Source: Capsaspora owczarzaki ATCC 30864 (taxonomy: Eukaryota > Opisthokonta > Filasterea). From it: a stretch of 64,000 nucleotides of DNA. The stretch is taken from NCBI RefSeq assembly GCF_000151315.2, contig NW_011887292.1, forward strand, positions 2,519,181-2,583,180, read 5' to 3'. Made by a program: the position numbers and the translations under genes. The notes under the pieces were generated by a model. The model made no database searches. It saw only the letters and a list, made by a program, of their open reading frames with translations, and was not told the DNA's origin. How positions within the stretch are numbered: the first letter of the stretch is position 1; every line of letters begins with the position of its first letter. Shown one piece after another: positions 12,051 through 23,006 of this stretch.

Positions 12051-14542
12051 CTACCAGCGATCCCAATACCCTGGATGGTGGGGGTCGCGCGGGTGAGAAG
12101 ACTGATCAACCATCCAGCTCGGCTTGCTCGGCCGTTTTTCCGACCGGGCGTCGAGGCTGAGTTGGTCGACGGGCAGCATCAACCGGTACTCTCGGTTTTG
12201 CGCATCCACACACGCCAGAACATGCTTGTGATAGGAAGAAACGTGCACCGACGTGCCACAGAAGCCGCAAAACGTCTCATTGTGTTCACATTCCTGGAGA
12301 TGCGCAGACACTGCGGGACTGCGCTTGGAAGTGTGAAACGTGCAACCCAGGTAGGCGAGCGGGCACTTGGCAGCTGGAATGTCACTTGACTGTTTGTCAT
12401 GCTCATCCATGTGCTGGCGACGCTCGAGCAGCGACACAACATCGTCGCAGAACCGGCATATGGTCAAGCCATACCTGCATGCGGGAACCTTGGACAATGT
12501 GCGAGCTTCCTTTTTGCGCTCAGCCTCAAATGCCTTGAAGGTTCCGGGATTCACGCTCATGTGCATTGCAATTTCTTCGGGAGTTCCGGTGAAGCGACAT
12601 CCAGAGTGTTGGCGTGGACAGGTGCGGTGTTTGAGGCAAACCTCGGCGTGGTCTTGCGCCATGCATTCGCGAACGATTTCGTCGCATCCATGCGGACAGC
12701 GAATTCGATTGCAGCTGTGACGCTCTTCGTCGCAGGGGAAGGACAGCAAAGGACGGGCCAAACGCTTGCGGTCGAAAAGGGCAGGACTCGGCCTGTAGAG
12801 CACCTTGACGCCCAAGTCCGAGAGGCGCGTCATTGCCTGGTCGTTTCCAGTAATAGTTCGGATGCCATACATGGCGAGCCGCTGCAGTGAAGCCCCACAA
12901 CGACAACGTGAAAGTGAGTGGTCGGCACAAAGAAAACGCACCACTCCACCCCAACAAAGCAACATTTTGATTCAAAAGTGCGGCGACGGCGGGTCCTACA
13001 TCGAGCGAAATGCCATTCTTTATCATCGAGCCAATCATGTCCTCTGTGACGTGAGTGCAGCCGCTAATGTCGAGATCGCGAAGATCCTTGCACCAAGTGA
13101 AGAGCGATTGCAGTCCAGCATCGCCAATGTTGCGGCAAAACGGAATCCACACGGTTTCCAGCTTCGGACAACTAAGGACGTCCGCGAAACACATCGAGTG
13201 AGCGTGTTAGAACATTGCGAAAGAAGCAAAGAAGACGCGGGCGCTAGAGAGAGATAGATAGAGACGACGGCATACCTCGAGGCGAGAGTGGTCAGACCCA
13301 CATCTGTCATCTGCAAAAAGCTCTCGAGCTTGAGTTCGCGCAGCTTCGGACAGCGTGTCGCAATGGCAGTCAGAGTCGCATCACTCAGTCTGGAGGCGCG
13401 GCCTTGGTTGAGCGAAAGGGATTGCAGATTCGGAAGCAGCGCAAGCCAGTCGTCCACCATTTTATCGGTCAACCCGTCAGCCTCTCGAATCACAAGGTTG
13501 ACGAGGTTGGGGCAGCTTGCGAAAAGCTGCGCAGCAACAGCAACCCACCGCAGTCATGAGCATAGAAACCTCCCGCCCACAAAGCAAAGTAAACAAACAC
13601 GAGGAAAATCCAAAAACTCACAGGGATGTAAGTGTACTTTTGGGTGAAGTTGTATCGAACCGGGTTGTGGAGCTCGAGAGTGTGCAGGTTTTCGAGACCT
13701 GCGAGTGGCTGAGTGACATACACACTGCAGTGGTGCATGCGGAGAGCGGAGAGTCGCACGCTCGAGATGAGACGGTTGAGCTGCTCCGGTCTCTCGTCGA
13801 GTTGCATGCTCGCCACACGGACATCCGTGAGGTACGGCGTGTCTTCCCAAGACCAATCGTTGGAGACGACAAACTGGGATTCCACCCAGAGCTTCTTGAG
13901 GTTTGGAGGCAGCCTGAACTCTGGCGTGAGATGAATGGCCTTGATCACCAATTCCTCCAGATTGGTGAGGTTGTCCATCCGAGTCATCATGTTGTGCGCT
14001 GACACGAGCAAACTTGGCGCAGTCAGCGTTTCCAATGACTGTCCATGGTCCATCAGATAGCCTCGACCCGTCTGTGTGATTTCATCGCAATCTGTGCACA
14101 CAACGAAAGCCAGAAATGTGATGAGTGGTGATGACGGCAGTCGAGAGAATGAATGAATGCGGAATGCTTTTCAGGTCAGCACATCCCCCAGGCATTAACT
14201 CACTGGTCAAGTTCAGCTGCCTGGGCTGCAGCCGCGTCAGGATGAAGCGCAGCGTCTTGTCATCGATGCCACGGTGCTCATGGGTGAGATCGATGCTGGC
14301 CGACAGATAATCGATAGCGACCTACCAACAGCAGTGAGACGAAATTGTTGAGCTGAATTTGCTTACGCCAGCGCTATGTCCCTCACCCCCCCTCCGCTTT
14401 GCTTCCGTGCACTGCATGTGTTGGCCAGCTCATTACTACGCACCTCAAACCAAAAGCGACACACACGGCTCGCAGACAGCACGTCTCGGAACGGAAGCCG
14501 CTCAAAGATTTCCATCACAATTTCAGCTGGGAGCAACTCCAT
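12051..14542 (-). CDS. F-box / leucine-rich repeat / TRAF-type zinc finger protein
   Basis: Starts MELLPAEIVMEIFERLP (14542), a typical F-box that should bind SKP1. Leucine-rich repeats of the FBXL/AMN1 type follow over several exons, for example LRELKLESFLQMTDVGL and LRDLDISGCTHVTEDM. The last large exon (about 12890-12051) carries a Cys/His array: CNRIRCPHGCDEIV, CLKHRTCPRQHSGC, CRFCDDVV, CPLAYLGCTF, CGFCGTSV, spaced like TRAF-type or SIAH-type zinc fingers. Six or more introns with GT-AG ends were seen. The layout predicts an SCF substrate receptor that uses LRRs or zinc fingers to bind targets. The order F-box, LRR, TRAF fingers in one protein is unusual. The LRR and zinc-finger exons are joined by a good acceptor near 12889, which argues against two separate genes. 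Confidence 0.8.
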
Positions 14543-14815
14543 TTCTCAAAATAACAGCAGATTGAAATAAAGACTAAATCCAAGCAAGCCACACACATAA
14601 CGACTGACTATTGGAGATTTGGTTGATGTAGATCTACTAACATTGAAAGTACAAGGTTGCTCACAACAGCAACAAAAGCAGAACAAAACAAAAAACCAAC
14701 ATCTACAATTCCGCAGCTGTTTGTCCTCTTTGAACGTTAGTATCAACAACGAGGATGGCAACAAACCAGTCTTGCACGTCTCATTAGCACAGGCGAACGC
14801 GCTGGCTCTTGGCGC

Positions 14816-17485
14816 TCAAGAAGACTTGCTCGAGTCAGCGGGAAAGAGTGACTTTAGCAGCGCTTTCTTGTTCACCTTGCCCATCGCGTTGCGCGGAATC
14901 TGATCAAGCACCAAGTACTCTTTCGGTTGCCGGTAGCTGGCCACACGATCGCGCATCCATGCCTGCAGCTCGGGCGGTTCGATGCGCAGTCCGGCTTTCG
15001 GAGCCACCAACGCGACAATGCGCTGGCCGTACGTCTCGTCTGGCGCGCCAAGCACCGCCACTTCGCCAACCGAGGGATGGAGCAGGAGCTCTTCTTCAAT
15101 CTGCAGTGCAGACACCTTGTAGCCGCCAGTCTTGATAATGTCCACAGAGATCCGGCCTACGATGGAAAAGTACCCTTCCTTGACGGCTGGAATCGACGAA
15201 TCGACGCAAAAGTCAAAAGCGAGTCAGTCCATGCACAGTTGTTCGAGATGGGTCGTTGCCGGGGAGTTGCCCTTACCAACATTATCACCAGTGCGGAACC
15301 ACCCGTCCTCGGTGAACGCCGCCATCGTTGCTTCAGCGTTGTTCCAGTATGCACGGAAGACACTCGGTCCTTTCACAAGAAGCTCTCCGTCTTTGCCTTC
15401 TTCGGCAGGCTCAGCGTTGCCACCTTCCTGGGATGCGATCGAAACCTGCACCGTTGGCAATGGCTGACCCACAGTGCCCTGTATCATGACGTGAAAACAT
15501 ACAGACAAAAAAAAACCACCCAAAGCCATGAGCACACCCAAAACAAATTCCAGCAACACTGCTGGACACTTGGAGTTGCAACGTACAGAGCGGCGCTGTC
15601 CGGTCAATGGATTTGACAAAGCCATGCCAATTTCAGTCATGCCATAGCGCTCAAGCAGGGTATGGCCGGTCAGAGCGCGCCATTGGTCGAGCACCGGGAC
15701 TGGAAGGGCTGCAGAGCCGCTCACCATGAGACGCAGAGCACCACACCGCTTGCGAATCAGATTGGGATCAATATTGTGGCGGTGGGCGTACTCGATCAGC
15801 TTGGTGTAGATGGTGGGCACAGCCATGAGGACGGAGAGCGGGGTTGTCGATCCGTCGGACGTGGGTTCACGCAACAAGGCGTCCCAGACTTTGGCAGGTT
15901 CGAATCGCGGAGTGCCAAACTCGCAGGTGGCGCCGTTCCACATGGACGTCAACAGCACATTGGTGATGCCATGGACGTGATGCAGCGGGAGCAGATGCAA
16001 AACCCGGTCCGCTGGCGTCCAGCCCCAAGAGTCGGACAGAATGCACATTTGGGTTGTGAGATTGCCGTGGGTGAGCACGACGCCCTTGGGTTTGCCAGTC
16101 GTGCCACTCGTGTACACAATCATGGCAGGTTGGTCGCGGATGGCCGAGGAGGAGAGGAAGGAAAAGAGCTCGGACTGGTGCGGGGGAGCCAACGCCGGGT
16201 CGACATCTGCAGGAGAGACAGATGCAGATGCCGATGCTTGGGACGCTTGATCTGTCGGCTTTGTCGCGGCCAAGGCAGCAGCAACGGCCATCTCGTGTTG
16301 GGCCGCGCCGAGAGCAATTGCACTGGAGGTCGGGAGGGTGACAACGGGCAAATTTCGTTGCTCGGCCAGAAGTTTGATATGGCCCTCGAGCTCTTCATGG
16401 GCAATAATGGCACACACGCCAGAGTCCGAAATGACATGCTCGAGCTCGGCGATTGGGTGGTCGGGTTGGAGTGGCACAGAGCAGCCGCCGAGTCGCCAGA
16501 TTGCCAGCTGGGCGATCGGGTAGGTGACGTCGCGCGGCGCAATGAACGCCACGCGCTTGCCATCGAGGACATGCCCCGCGCGTCCAGAGTACGCAGGGGT
16601 GCCTTCGGCATGGACGGTGAGCGCGAGCGCAACGCTGCCCGCCAGAGCGGCAGATTGTCGGGTGAGCTCGCTGTAGGTGAAGGTGCCGTTTGCATCCACA
16701 ATGGCCGGACGGCGGCCAAACTTGGCGGCCCGGAGGACCAGCGGGGCGACATCCAGCTGCGGGTCAAAGAAGATGGGACCGCCGGGCTCGACCTCGTGCG
16801 GCTGCGGGTGGTGGAACTGAGCGTGATGACGAGGAGCAGCCGCGGTTTCAGCAGCAGCCATCTCAGACGCCAGCGGCACTGCGGCCATCGATCCTGCACC
16901 GGCCAATGAAGCCGTGCTGTTTGGATTTGCAGTCAGCGGAGAGGAGAAGGACGCGACTGCGGGGCGCTGGTGGAAGGCTCGTCGTGCAAAGGGCGACGGC
17001 CAGACGGGAGCGGCAGAACGAGGATGGTCGGCGGTGGTCGGGTGCTGGTTTGTGGCCGACGACGACGACGACGACGAGGACGAGGACGACGAGGACGATG
17101 ATGGGGATACCAGAGCAGCGGTTGCCGGGCCCATGCGCAGTTGAGGGGCTTCCGGAGCAGCTGGCGTGCGATAGCCTCGGCTGGGCGTTGATCTTGCCGG
17201 CGACGGCCGCACATTGCCGCCAACAAGCACACTCAGACGACTGCTGCTGCGACTGCTGGTAAAGCATGTTGATGGCGTCGATGCCGCGGCGGAAGGTCCA
17301 TGATGCACGGCGATCGAGTAGGAGGAGCGCGGCGCAGGGGCGTGTTGTCCCCGTGCAACAGCGGGAGTTGAACAAGAAGAAGAAGAAGCAACAACGCTCA
17401 GCCGTTGCGCCGCGAGCGATGCGCGCTGTGCTGCTGCTACTGCTACTGCTGCTGCTGCTGCTGCTCCGTGGCGTGATGCAAACAT
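14816..17485 (-). CDS. ACSF3: Acyl-CoA synthetase family member 3 (malonyl-CoA synthetase)
   Basis: ANL-superfamily ligase that activates malonate (and methylmalonate) in mitochondria. The long Ala/Ser/Arg-rich N-terminus (MFASRHGAAAAAAVAVAAAQ and on) looks like a mitochondrial presequence that expanded through CTG-type repeats. The AMP-binding core has YTSGTTGKPKGVVLTHGN, HHVHGITNVLL, MVSGSAALP and ERYGMTEIGMALSNPL, all strongly ACSF3-like. The C-terminal subdomain has GWFRTGDN, DIIKTGGYKVS and IPRNAMGKVNKKAL, with the catalytic lysine in NAMGKV. There are two introns: one after RRS (about 15588-15486) and one after DNV (about 15280-15190). The last exon ends with TGA at 14816-14818. A 415-codon open frame on the opposite strand is a shadow of GC-rich codons. 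Confidence 0.92.
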
Positions 17486-18781
17486 GGTTGGCTTGGTTTC
17501 AAAGTGTTGATGGTTGGAATTTCTTTTTGGGATGCACCGAAAAAAAAAAAAAAGCGAACAAAGCGAACAAAGCGAAAACGGATTGAAACGAAAAAAAAAA
17601 AAAAAGACAAAAAAAAAAAAAAAAGACTGCCCAAAAAGATGAACAGAAAAAACGACACTCTCATCAAATCATCATGCAATAGCGATGTGAGGGGATGGGT
17701 TTTTGTAGTTGATTTAGTATCGATAGACAGTTTTAATGGCAAACAAAACATATTCGTCGCACACTCCGAAAACAATCGAACAAAAACGAGTTGCGTCGTT
17801 GAAAAAAGCCGTGAAAACCAAAAACGCAACGTCAAGCAAATTTTCACAAGCAGGTATTAATTTTTTCTCGTCCTTCCCAACAAGTCCGAATGCATGCTCG
17901 AAAGTTGAGCAAACGAAGAACGACGACGGAATTGGGGAAGAAGAGAAGGAAGAGTTCCCAGCAGGGCAGGGCAGGGGCAGGGCAGGAGAGCGGAAGGCGT
18001 TGTTTGTGTGCGCATTGCCTGATGTTCGCAGACAATCCGCGGCAAAAGGCGCAGGCGTGTCATCATGCGAAATAAAAATACCCAAAACACCTGACAGATA
18101 AACAATCAACCAGCAATCCAATCGAAATTCGACGCCGATCGTATTTTCACGGCTTGGCGGCAAGGAATTCGCGCTTTCCGAACAATTCTCCCGTGTGTTT
18201 CTCTCTCTCTCTCTCCTCTGCCAACGCCAGGAATGAAGAGCACGATGCAGCGCAAGTGCAATCATAGTCGACATTATCAGCGAACAAGGATCCTTTGAGA
18301 TTGCCAAACCGAGCAGAAACAGCGTTGCAGATTTTGGTGTGGCCCAAAAGCCGATGCCCGATCTGCCATCGGGCCGAAACAACTTCCCCCAGTGCAGAGG
18401 CAGCACTCGGTTGAGCTCAACCCTGTCTTGAGACTGCAGAGTCAGCAGGGGACTGCATCGCTGCGCAAGAATGGGAGAGTGTTTCAGGGCCGAAACGAAT
18501 GCTGCGAACTCTTTCGGCACGAATGCTCACAAGCTGTTTGTTTCTGACACAAGCACATTCGATGATATGGTAAATCTTCTGCATACTGCAGGACAATTGG
18601 CGTAGGAATGAGAAGATCGCAAAGTCCAACTTGGAAAACGGCTGCCCACTAAGACCTGAGCGTCGCTCTGCGTTTTCACTCTGGTCAACAAACCGACGTG
18701 CAAGCCAGATAGAAATGCTCTATTGATGTCCATCTGGAGCCTAGATTCGGGATCACTCTACCATCTCTTTGGACGAAACAA
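17486..18781. other. Intergenic region, poly-A tracts and a doubtful open frame
   Basis: About 1.3 kb lie between the starts of ACSF3 (minus) and the DUF1764 gene (plus). The left part has A tracts at 17540-17625. A (CT)n tract lies near 18198-18217. A 268-codon minus-strand open frame (18520-17714) has no recognisable motif, a stretch of runaway hydrophobics and codon use unlike the neighbours, so it is not called as a gene. Both promoters should lie here. Confidence 0.5.
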
Positions 18782-19673
18782 ATGACAAAGCCATCATCGC
18801 TCAAACCTGCCCTCAAAGCAGGATCATCTCCATCACATAGAAGCAGTAGCAATTCCAGCGCATCGCACACTGCACCAAGTACAGCGAAATCGCCAATAGC
18901 AGCAGTCGCAGGGGCAGCAGGGGTTGGCGGCAAGAAAAGCTCCAAGCAGCCAGCAACGCGCGCCGCGATTCCCGTCGTTCCTTCTTCCACCAACAAGACC
19001 AAGACTGTCCCACTCACATCCAGTAAAGCCGCTGCGGCCACCAATAGCGAGGTCCAGCTTGCTCGACCACAGGCAGACCAGCAGAGCAGCAAGTCCAAGA
19101 AGGCGGCCAAGAAGGCGGTGAGTGTTGGCACATGTTTCGCTTCACACGCGAGCACGCGAGCAGCAGCAGTCATCGCCGTCGTTGGTTTGTTGCACTCATC
19201 ATGATCGTGCTCACTTTATTGCATCCGACAAAACTGTCCATCGTAGAATGCGAAAGCAGAGAAGGACGAAGAAGACGATGATGACATTGACGCGCTCTTT
19301 GCCGAATCCACCAAGACGCAGGCAAAAGTGAGGGAGGCTAAGGCTGCAGAGGCTGCAATCGAAGCTGCCGCACAAGCCAAAGCAAACCTCCTGGCACGCT
19401 ACGCAGCGGCCGCAGCGAACGACGACGATTCGTTTGGCGATAGTCGAGGCGCAAAGTGTAAGCACGACTTCTCAGACACTGTGGCTGCGCTCAAATGTGG
19501 TTTGTTCAATCGTGTTCGCTTACGAGTGATGCCACCACCCTTTCACACACATTGTGTTTCCAGCTCGCAAGCGCATTGAGGGATATAACGTGTACACTGA
19601 AGACGAGCTGAAATTGTCCACCACCGGCGGCGATACTCCTCTTTGCCCATTCGATTGTGACTGCTGTTTCTGA
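18782..19673 (+). CDS. DUF1764 family protein
   Basis: A small basic and then acidic eukaryotic protein of unknown function. Exon 1 begins MTKPSSLKPALKAGSS and is Ser/Ala/Lys-rich. Exon 2 has the short conserved core DDDDIDALFAEST, the counterpart of the family's EIDDIFA motif. Exon 3 has YNVYTEDELKLSTTGGDTP followed by LCPFDCDCCF at the extreme C-terminus. That cysteine-rich end with the preceding GGDTP is diagnostic for DUF1764. Introns at about 19119-19246 and 19457-19562 are GT-AG and keep the frame. The protein looks largely disordered with a terminal metal-binding knot, which is an inference from the CxCC arrangement. No function is assigned. Confidence 0.85.
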
Positions 19674-19879
19674 CACAACAATAGACTTGATTGTTGCGCA
19701 CTCCTGTTGAGCGTCGGGACTGGATAGCTTGAGCCACCAGACACACACAAAACCCACCTGCCCCAAAACACCAAAACCCACACTCCCCCGACGAAAGCGC
19801 AATAAAAAGTGAAGGAACTGGTATTGTGTACAACGGGGAAACACACAACCGAGAATCACACAGAGCAAAATGAGGACGC

Positions 19880-20899
19880 TTAGAAGATGAGAGCCTGGCC
19901 CTTGCGCTTCTTGTCGCCACCGAGCTCGAAGTGCTTGCAGCGCTTGAGGGCGAGCTGCTTCTTGTACTTGCAGACGGAGCACTCCAGACGAAGAACAATC
20001 TTCTTGGTAGTCTTGGCCTTCTTGTGGAAGACGGGCTTGGTTTGACCACCATAACCAGATTGCTTACGATCGTAGCGGCGCTTGCCCTGGGCGAAGACCG
20101 AAGCCTTGCCGGTCTTGTACTGGGAAACCTTGTGCAGGGTGTGCTTCTTGCACTGCTTGCCCTTGCAGAAGGTCTTGCGGGTCTTCGGCACGTTCACCTA
20201 AAATTGAGAAAAAAAAAACGCGTGTCAGTTGTTTGAACGAAAAACAGACCAAAGCGAGACAGCGATAGCGGAAGAGGATCTCAAAAACAGGCGATGCTGG
20301 TACGGATGTAAGTCACGGGAGAGATCAAATGACGGAATGGCAGGTGGATCGAGATGAAAGGGAGAGAGAGAGAGCTCACGATGGAAGAAAAAGGCCAGAA
20401 CAAAAAAAAAAAAAAAATAGTCCAACCCCAACCGCCTGCCTTCTTGGCGCAGGTCGCTTACTCATACGGGAGTAACAACCCTCACACCACGAGCACCGCA
20501 GGATCCTGAAACGAGGCGACAGGCGACAGGCAGTGCCCCAAACGAAACGGCCTTTGGTTTCACTGCCCTTCAGTGCTCGCTCGCTTCGCCGTTCCATGTC
20601 GCATGTCCCCTCTGGTCTCTCAACAGAGCTGCATCCCACAAAGCCAAACGGATATCGCCACAACATGGACGCCAAGTCGAACGGCCAGGCCAAACGAGAT
20701 GGGAAGGGAGCGAATACCGGCTGAAAAAGTCGGTCGAGCGATTTCAGCGCCGCAGCCGCCAACCTTTTGTTCCCGCTTTCTCCACGACGCTCCATTGCAT
20801 CCCCATCATCTACATGCATGAATCTCCTCAATAAGTCGTTCTCTATCGGATTCGCGCGGCGGATGGGCGCTGGGTGAGGATCTAGGCCGGTCGTACCAT
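19880..20899 (-). CDS. RPL36A: 60S ribosomal protein eL42 (L36a/L44)
   Basis: Cytosolic large-subunit protein near the E site. The main exon (20197-19880) encodes [19 protein letters not shown] through [13 protein letters not shown], complete at the C-terminus. Zinc-binding cysteines are at FCKGKQC and LECSVC. Pro56 (in TKPVFHK) is the residue whose change gives cycloheximide resistance in yeasts, so this ribosome is predicted to be sensitive. The exon opens at an acceptor (caattttag) in phase 0 with Val2, so the initiator ATG must sit in an upstream exon that ends right after it. The only ATG followed by a GT donor found within 700 bases is at 20899-20897 (ATG|GTACGA), preceded by a pyrimidine-rich leader. 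That start is probable, not proven; the ATG at 20465 gives the wrong phase. Confidence 0.85.
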
Positions 20900-21411
20900 T
20901 ATGTGCAGAGGAAGAGAAGAGGCTGAGCTCCAAACTCGGTTGCTGGATTGATATTGATTTTTGATTTTGTTTTTTTTTGACAAAATCCGACAAAATCAAA
21001 ATGCTGCTCAATTTGACTCGAGGTGCACATCAAAGCGTTTAAAAATTGGGAGCAAGCTGCACTTATTTTGCAAACTATTGTGGTGATGACTCTGGGACTT
21101 TGAAGCAGCAGCAGGAGGAGGAGGAGGAGGGCCGAGGGTTGGGCTGTTTCAGATTTGTCAGAATTTTCTCAGTGTTACCCATATCCCACATCCTGGGCCA
21201 GTCTTTCAATTTACCTTGTTAATACCTATTCTCTACCTTCGGGTGTAACACGTCGAAACGCAGATAGGCTTGAACAGGTCCAGACGGATGGATGGATGAG
21301 AAGCTGAGAACTGCACAGTGAAACCGCGAAAGAAAATCGAGAAGCACATCAACAGGTTTATTCCGTTGTGCTGTACACTTAGAAACACTGAAACAAGTTC
21401 ACACAACACAG
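20900..21411. other. Intergenic region, nothing coding seen
   Basis: 512 bases upstream of the inferred eL42 start. It contains a short GGA repeat near 21112-21130 and a stretch near the left end (to about 20960) that would hold the eL42 promoter. No motif beyond this was recognised. Confidence 0.5.
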
Positions 21412-21780
21412 TTACTCGACGAGACGGAGGCATTCAACAGCACTGTACTTTTTGCCAAGCACAAGACGTTTGTTGCCCATCGTCGCGAGCCTCTTACCAA
21501 CGAGAGTGCACGGTAAGTTCAGAAGCAACAAGGGACTGCGAACACCTTCGTCTGTCTCGTTGTATGTACGAACAAGAGAGACGATATCGTTCGGAAACTG
21601 GCATGGATGGACCACCGCGCGGATGACGGTCGTGATGCCCAATCGTTGCCAGTCTTGGGAAAACGCCGAGCTGTTGATACTAGAAAGAAGAACAAAGCAA
21701 AAAAGAAAGTGAGACAGACTGGCTGAAGCTCTTGCAATTGGATACATCTCTTGCTGCTTGTGCTTTCGACAAATTACCAA
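21412..21780 (-). CDS. Possible small protein, unrecognised
   Basis: A 122-codon open frame ends in TAA at 21412. The stretch after a good acceptor (ttctttctag, near 21683) reads like real protein: WQRLGITTVIRAVVHP, NDIVSLVRTYNETDEG. Upstream of that acceptor the frame is a run of Phe/Leu/Ser that looks like intron, so the true protein probably has one short 5' exon. A second possible intron (donor gtaaga after CTLVG, acceptor tacag) would change the C-terminus. It overlaps the leader of CCDC12 on the other strand. The family was not recognised, and a spurious frame remains possible. Confidence 0.3.
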   Translation of the reverse strand: MVICRKHKQQEMYPIARASASLSHFLFCFVLLSSINSSAFSQDWQRLGITTVIRAVVHPCQFPNDIVSLVRTYNETDEGVRSPLLLLNLPCTLVGKRLATMGNKRLVLGKKYSAVECLRLVE

Positions 21781-21863
21781 AACCTTGGTTCTCAGAGCTC
21801 CTTGTTTGGAAACAGCTCACTCGACCCCTCCAACCAACGACCATACCATCGCACCAAGCGGAC

Positions 21864-22747
21864 ATGGCCGACGAGGAGGAGAACGGCGTTGGCAGTCTTC
21901 AAGACGAAGCATACAAGCGCAGGGCACGGCTTCGTGCAATGCGGGAGGGCGCAGCGGCCAGCGCTGTTCGTAGGACGAACGACGACAACGACAACAACGA
22001 CAACGACAACGGCGACAACGATGACGACGGCAAGCAGACACGACACTCCTCACAGGCAACAGGAGGCGATCGCAAGCGCTGGCGAGGCGAAGACAACATT
22101 GACGAGGCGGACGAGAGCAGCGCAATGGACGACGGATCCAACGATGCTGATACAACCCTGCGCTTCCGAAACTACACTCCCAACGACGCCAAGCTAGCCA
22201 ACGCGCAGATCGAGCACCCAGACTTGCCAGAGCCCGAGAAGGACGTCGCGGAGATTGCCAAAGCCGATGCGCGGATTCACGATATTGTAAGGCCTCGTTT
22301 TCTGAGCGCGCGGCTTTCTTTGCTCACTCGAGACGCCGCAGAGTTGCAGACGTTCCCGCTCGTCGTGAAATTCGTCTATTCGGAACAATTGAACTCATGG
22401 ACGGGATGGTTCCTGATGTTTTGTCTGTGTTTGTTGGGTTTGGACAGGATCTCGTGAATCTTGCACCACGCAAGCAGAACTGGGATTTGAAGCGGGATGT
22501 CACCAAAAAGCTCGAGAAACTGGAGCGTCGGACAAATCGAGCGATAGCCGAGCTTATTCGTACGTTTCGGTGGGCTTGAGAGAGCGCGAAGCCCGCGAGC
22601 GAAAGCGACGTTCCAACCGTTGTATCTCACATCTTTTTTCTCTTCTTCTTTCGCGTTGTGGTTGGTTGTTCTGACATGCCGATTACAGGTGACAGACTTA
22701 CAGCTCAAGGCCAGATATTCTCCACGACGCTTCCTTCTACCAACTGA
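21864..22747 (+). CDS. CCDC12: Pre-mRNA splicing factor CCDC12 / cwf18
   Basis: Spliceosome component related to human CCDC12 and fission-yeast Cwf18. Exon 1 starts MADEEENGVGSLQDEAYKRR, with a low-complexity Asp/Asn stretch, then the conserved LRFRNYTPND. Exon 2 carries DLVNLAPRKQNWDLKRDV followed by KKLEKLERRTNRAIAELI, the family's core coiled coil. Exon 3 is short and ends STTLPSTN with stop TGA at 22745-22747. The introns (22288-22446 and about 22561-22688) have GT-AG ends and preserve the reading frame exactly where related proteins continue. The Asp/Asn tract (DDNDNNDNDNGDNDDD) is an insertion relative to animal CCDC12. Confidence 0.9.
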
Positions 22748-23006
22748 GGAGAGCGTGTTTGATACGTTTTGCGCTGTCGATGTTTTCTTGGTTTTGTCAT
22801 GTAACATTTCGATTGGTTATTCCTTCTCGATGACTACATATTTTTTTGAAAAAACCAATTTGTGTCGGGGACACTGAAAGCACTCCCGGAACTCGTCATG
22901 AAGCATTGGAGCATCAACAACAACAACGACAGCCAAAGTAAATGAAATCGATTCGTCAACAAAACAAAATCAACAAGAATAAACGGCAGCGCTAGAGCAC
23001 AACAAG

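Noticed and set aside
15890-15910. ggttcgaatc, resembling a tRNA T-loop
   Set aside because: It lies within ACSF3 coding sequence and no acceptor or anticodon stem can be formed around it.
15662-16909. 415-codon plus-strand open frame
   Set aside because: It lies antisense to the conserved AMP-binding domain of ACSF3, and long antisense frames are expected in GC-rich codons.
17714-18520. 268-codon minus-strand open frame between ACSF3 and the DUF1764 gene
   Set aside because: It has no motif, mixes hydrophobic runs with repeat-derived stretches, crosses a (CT)n tract and lacks the codon preference of the neighbours.
20463-20465. ATG at 20465 as the eL42 start
   Set aside because: Its donor (A|GTAAGC) would join the eL42 exon in the wrong phase.
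20376-21011. 211-codon minus-strand open frame upstream of eL42
   Set aside because: It starts in AT-rich sequence, ends in a poly-T-encoded Phe run, and most of it falls in the inferred first intron of eL42.
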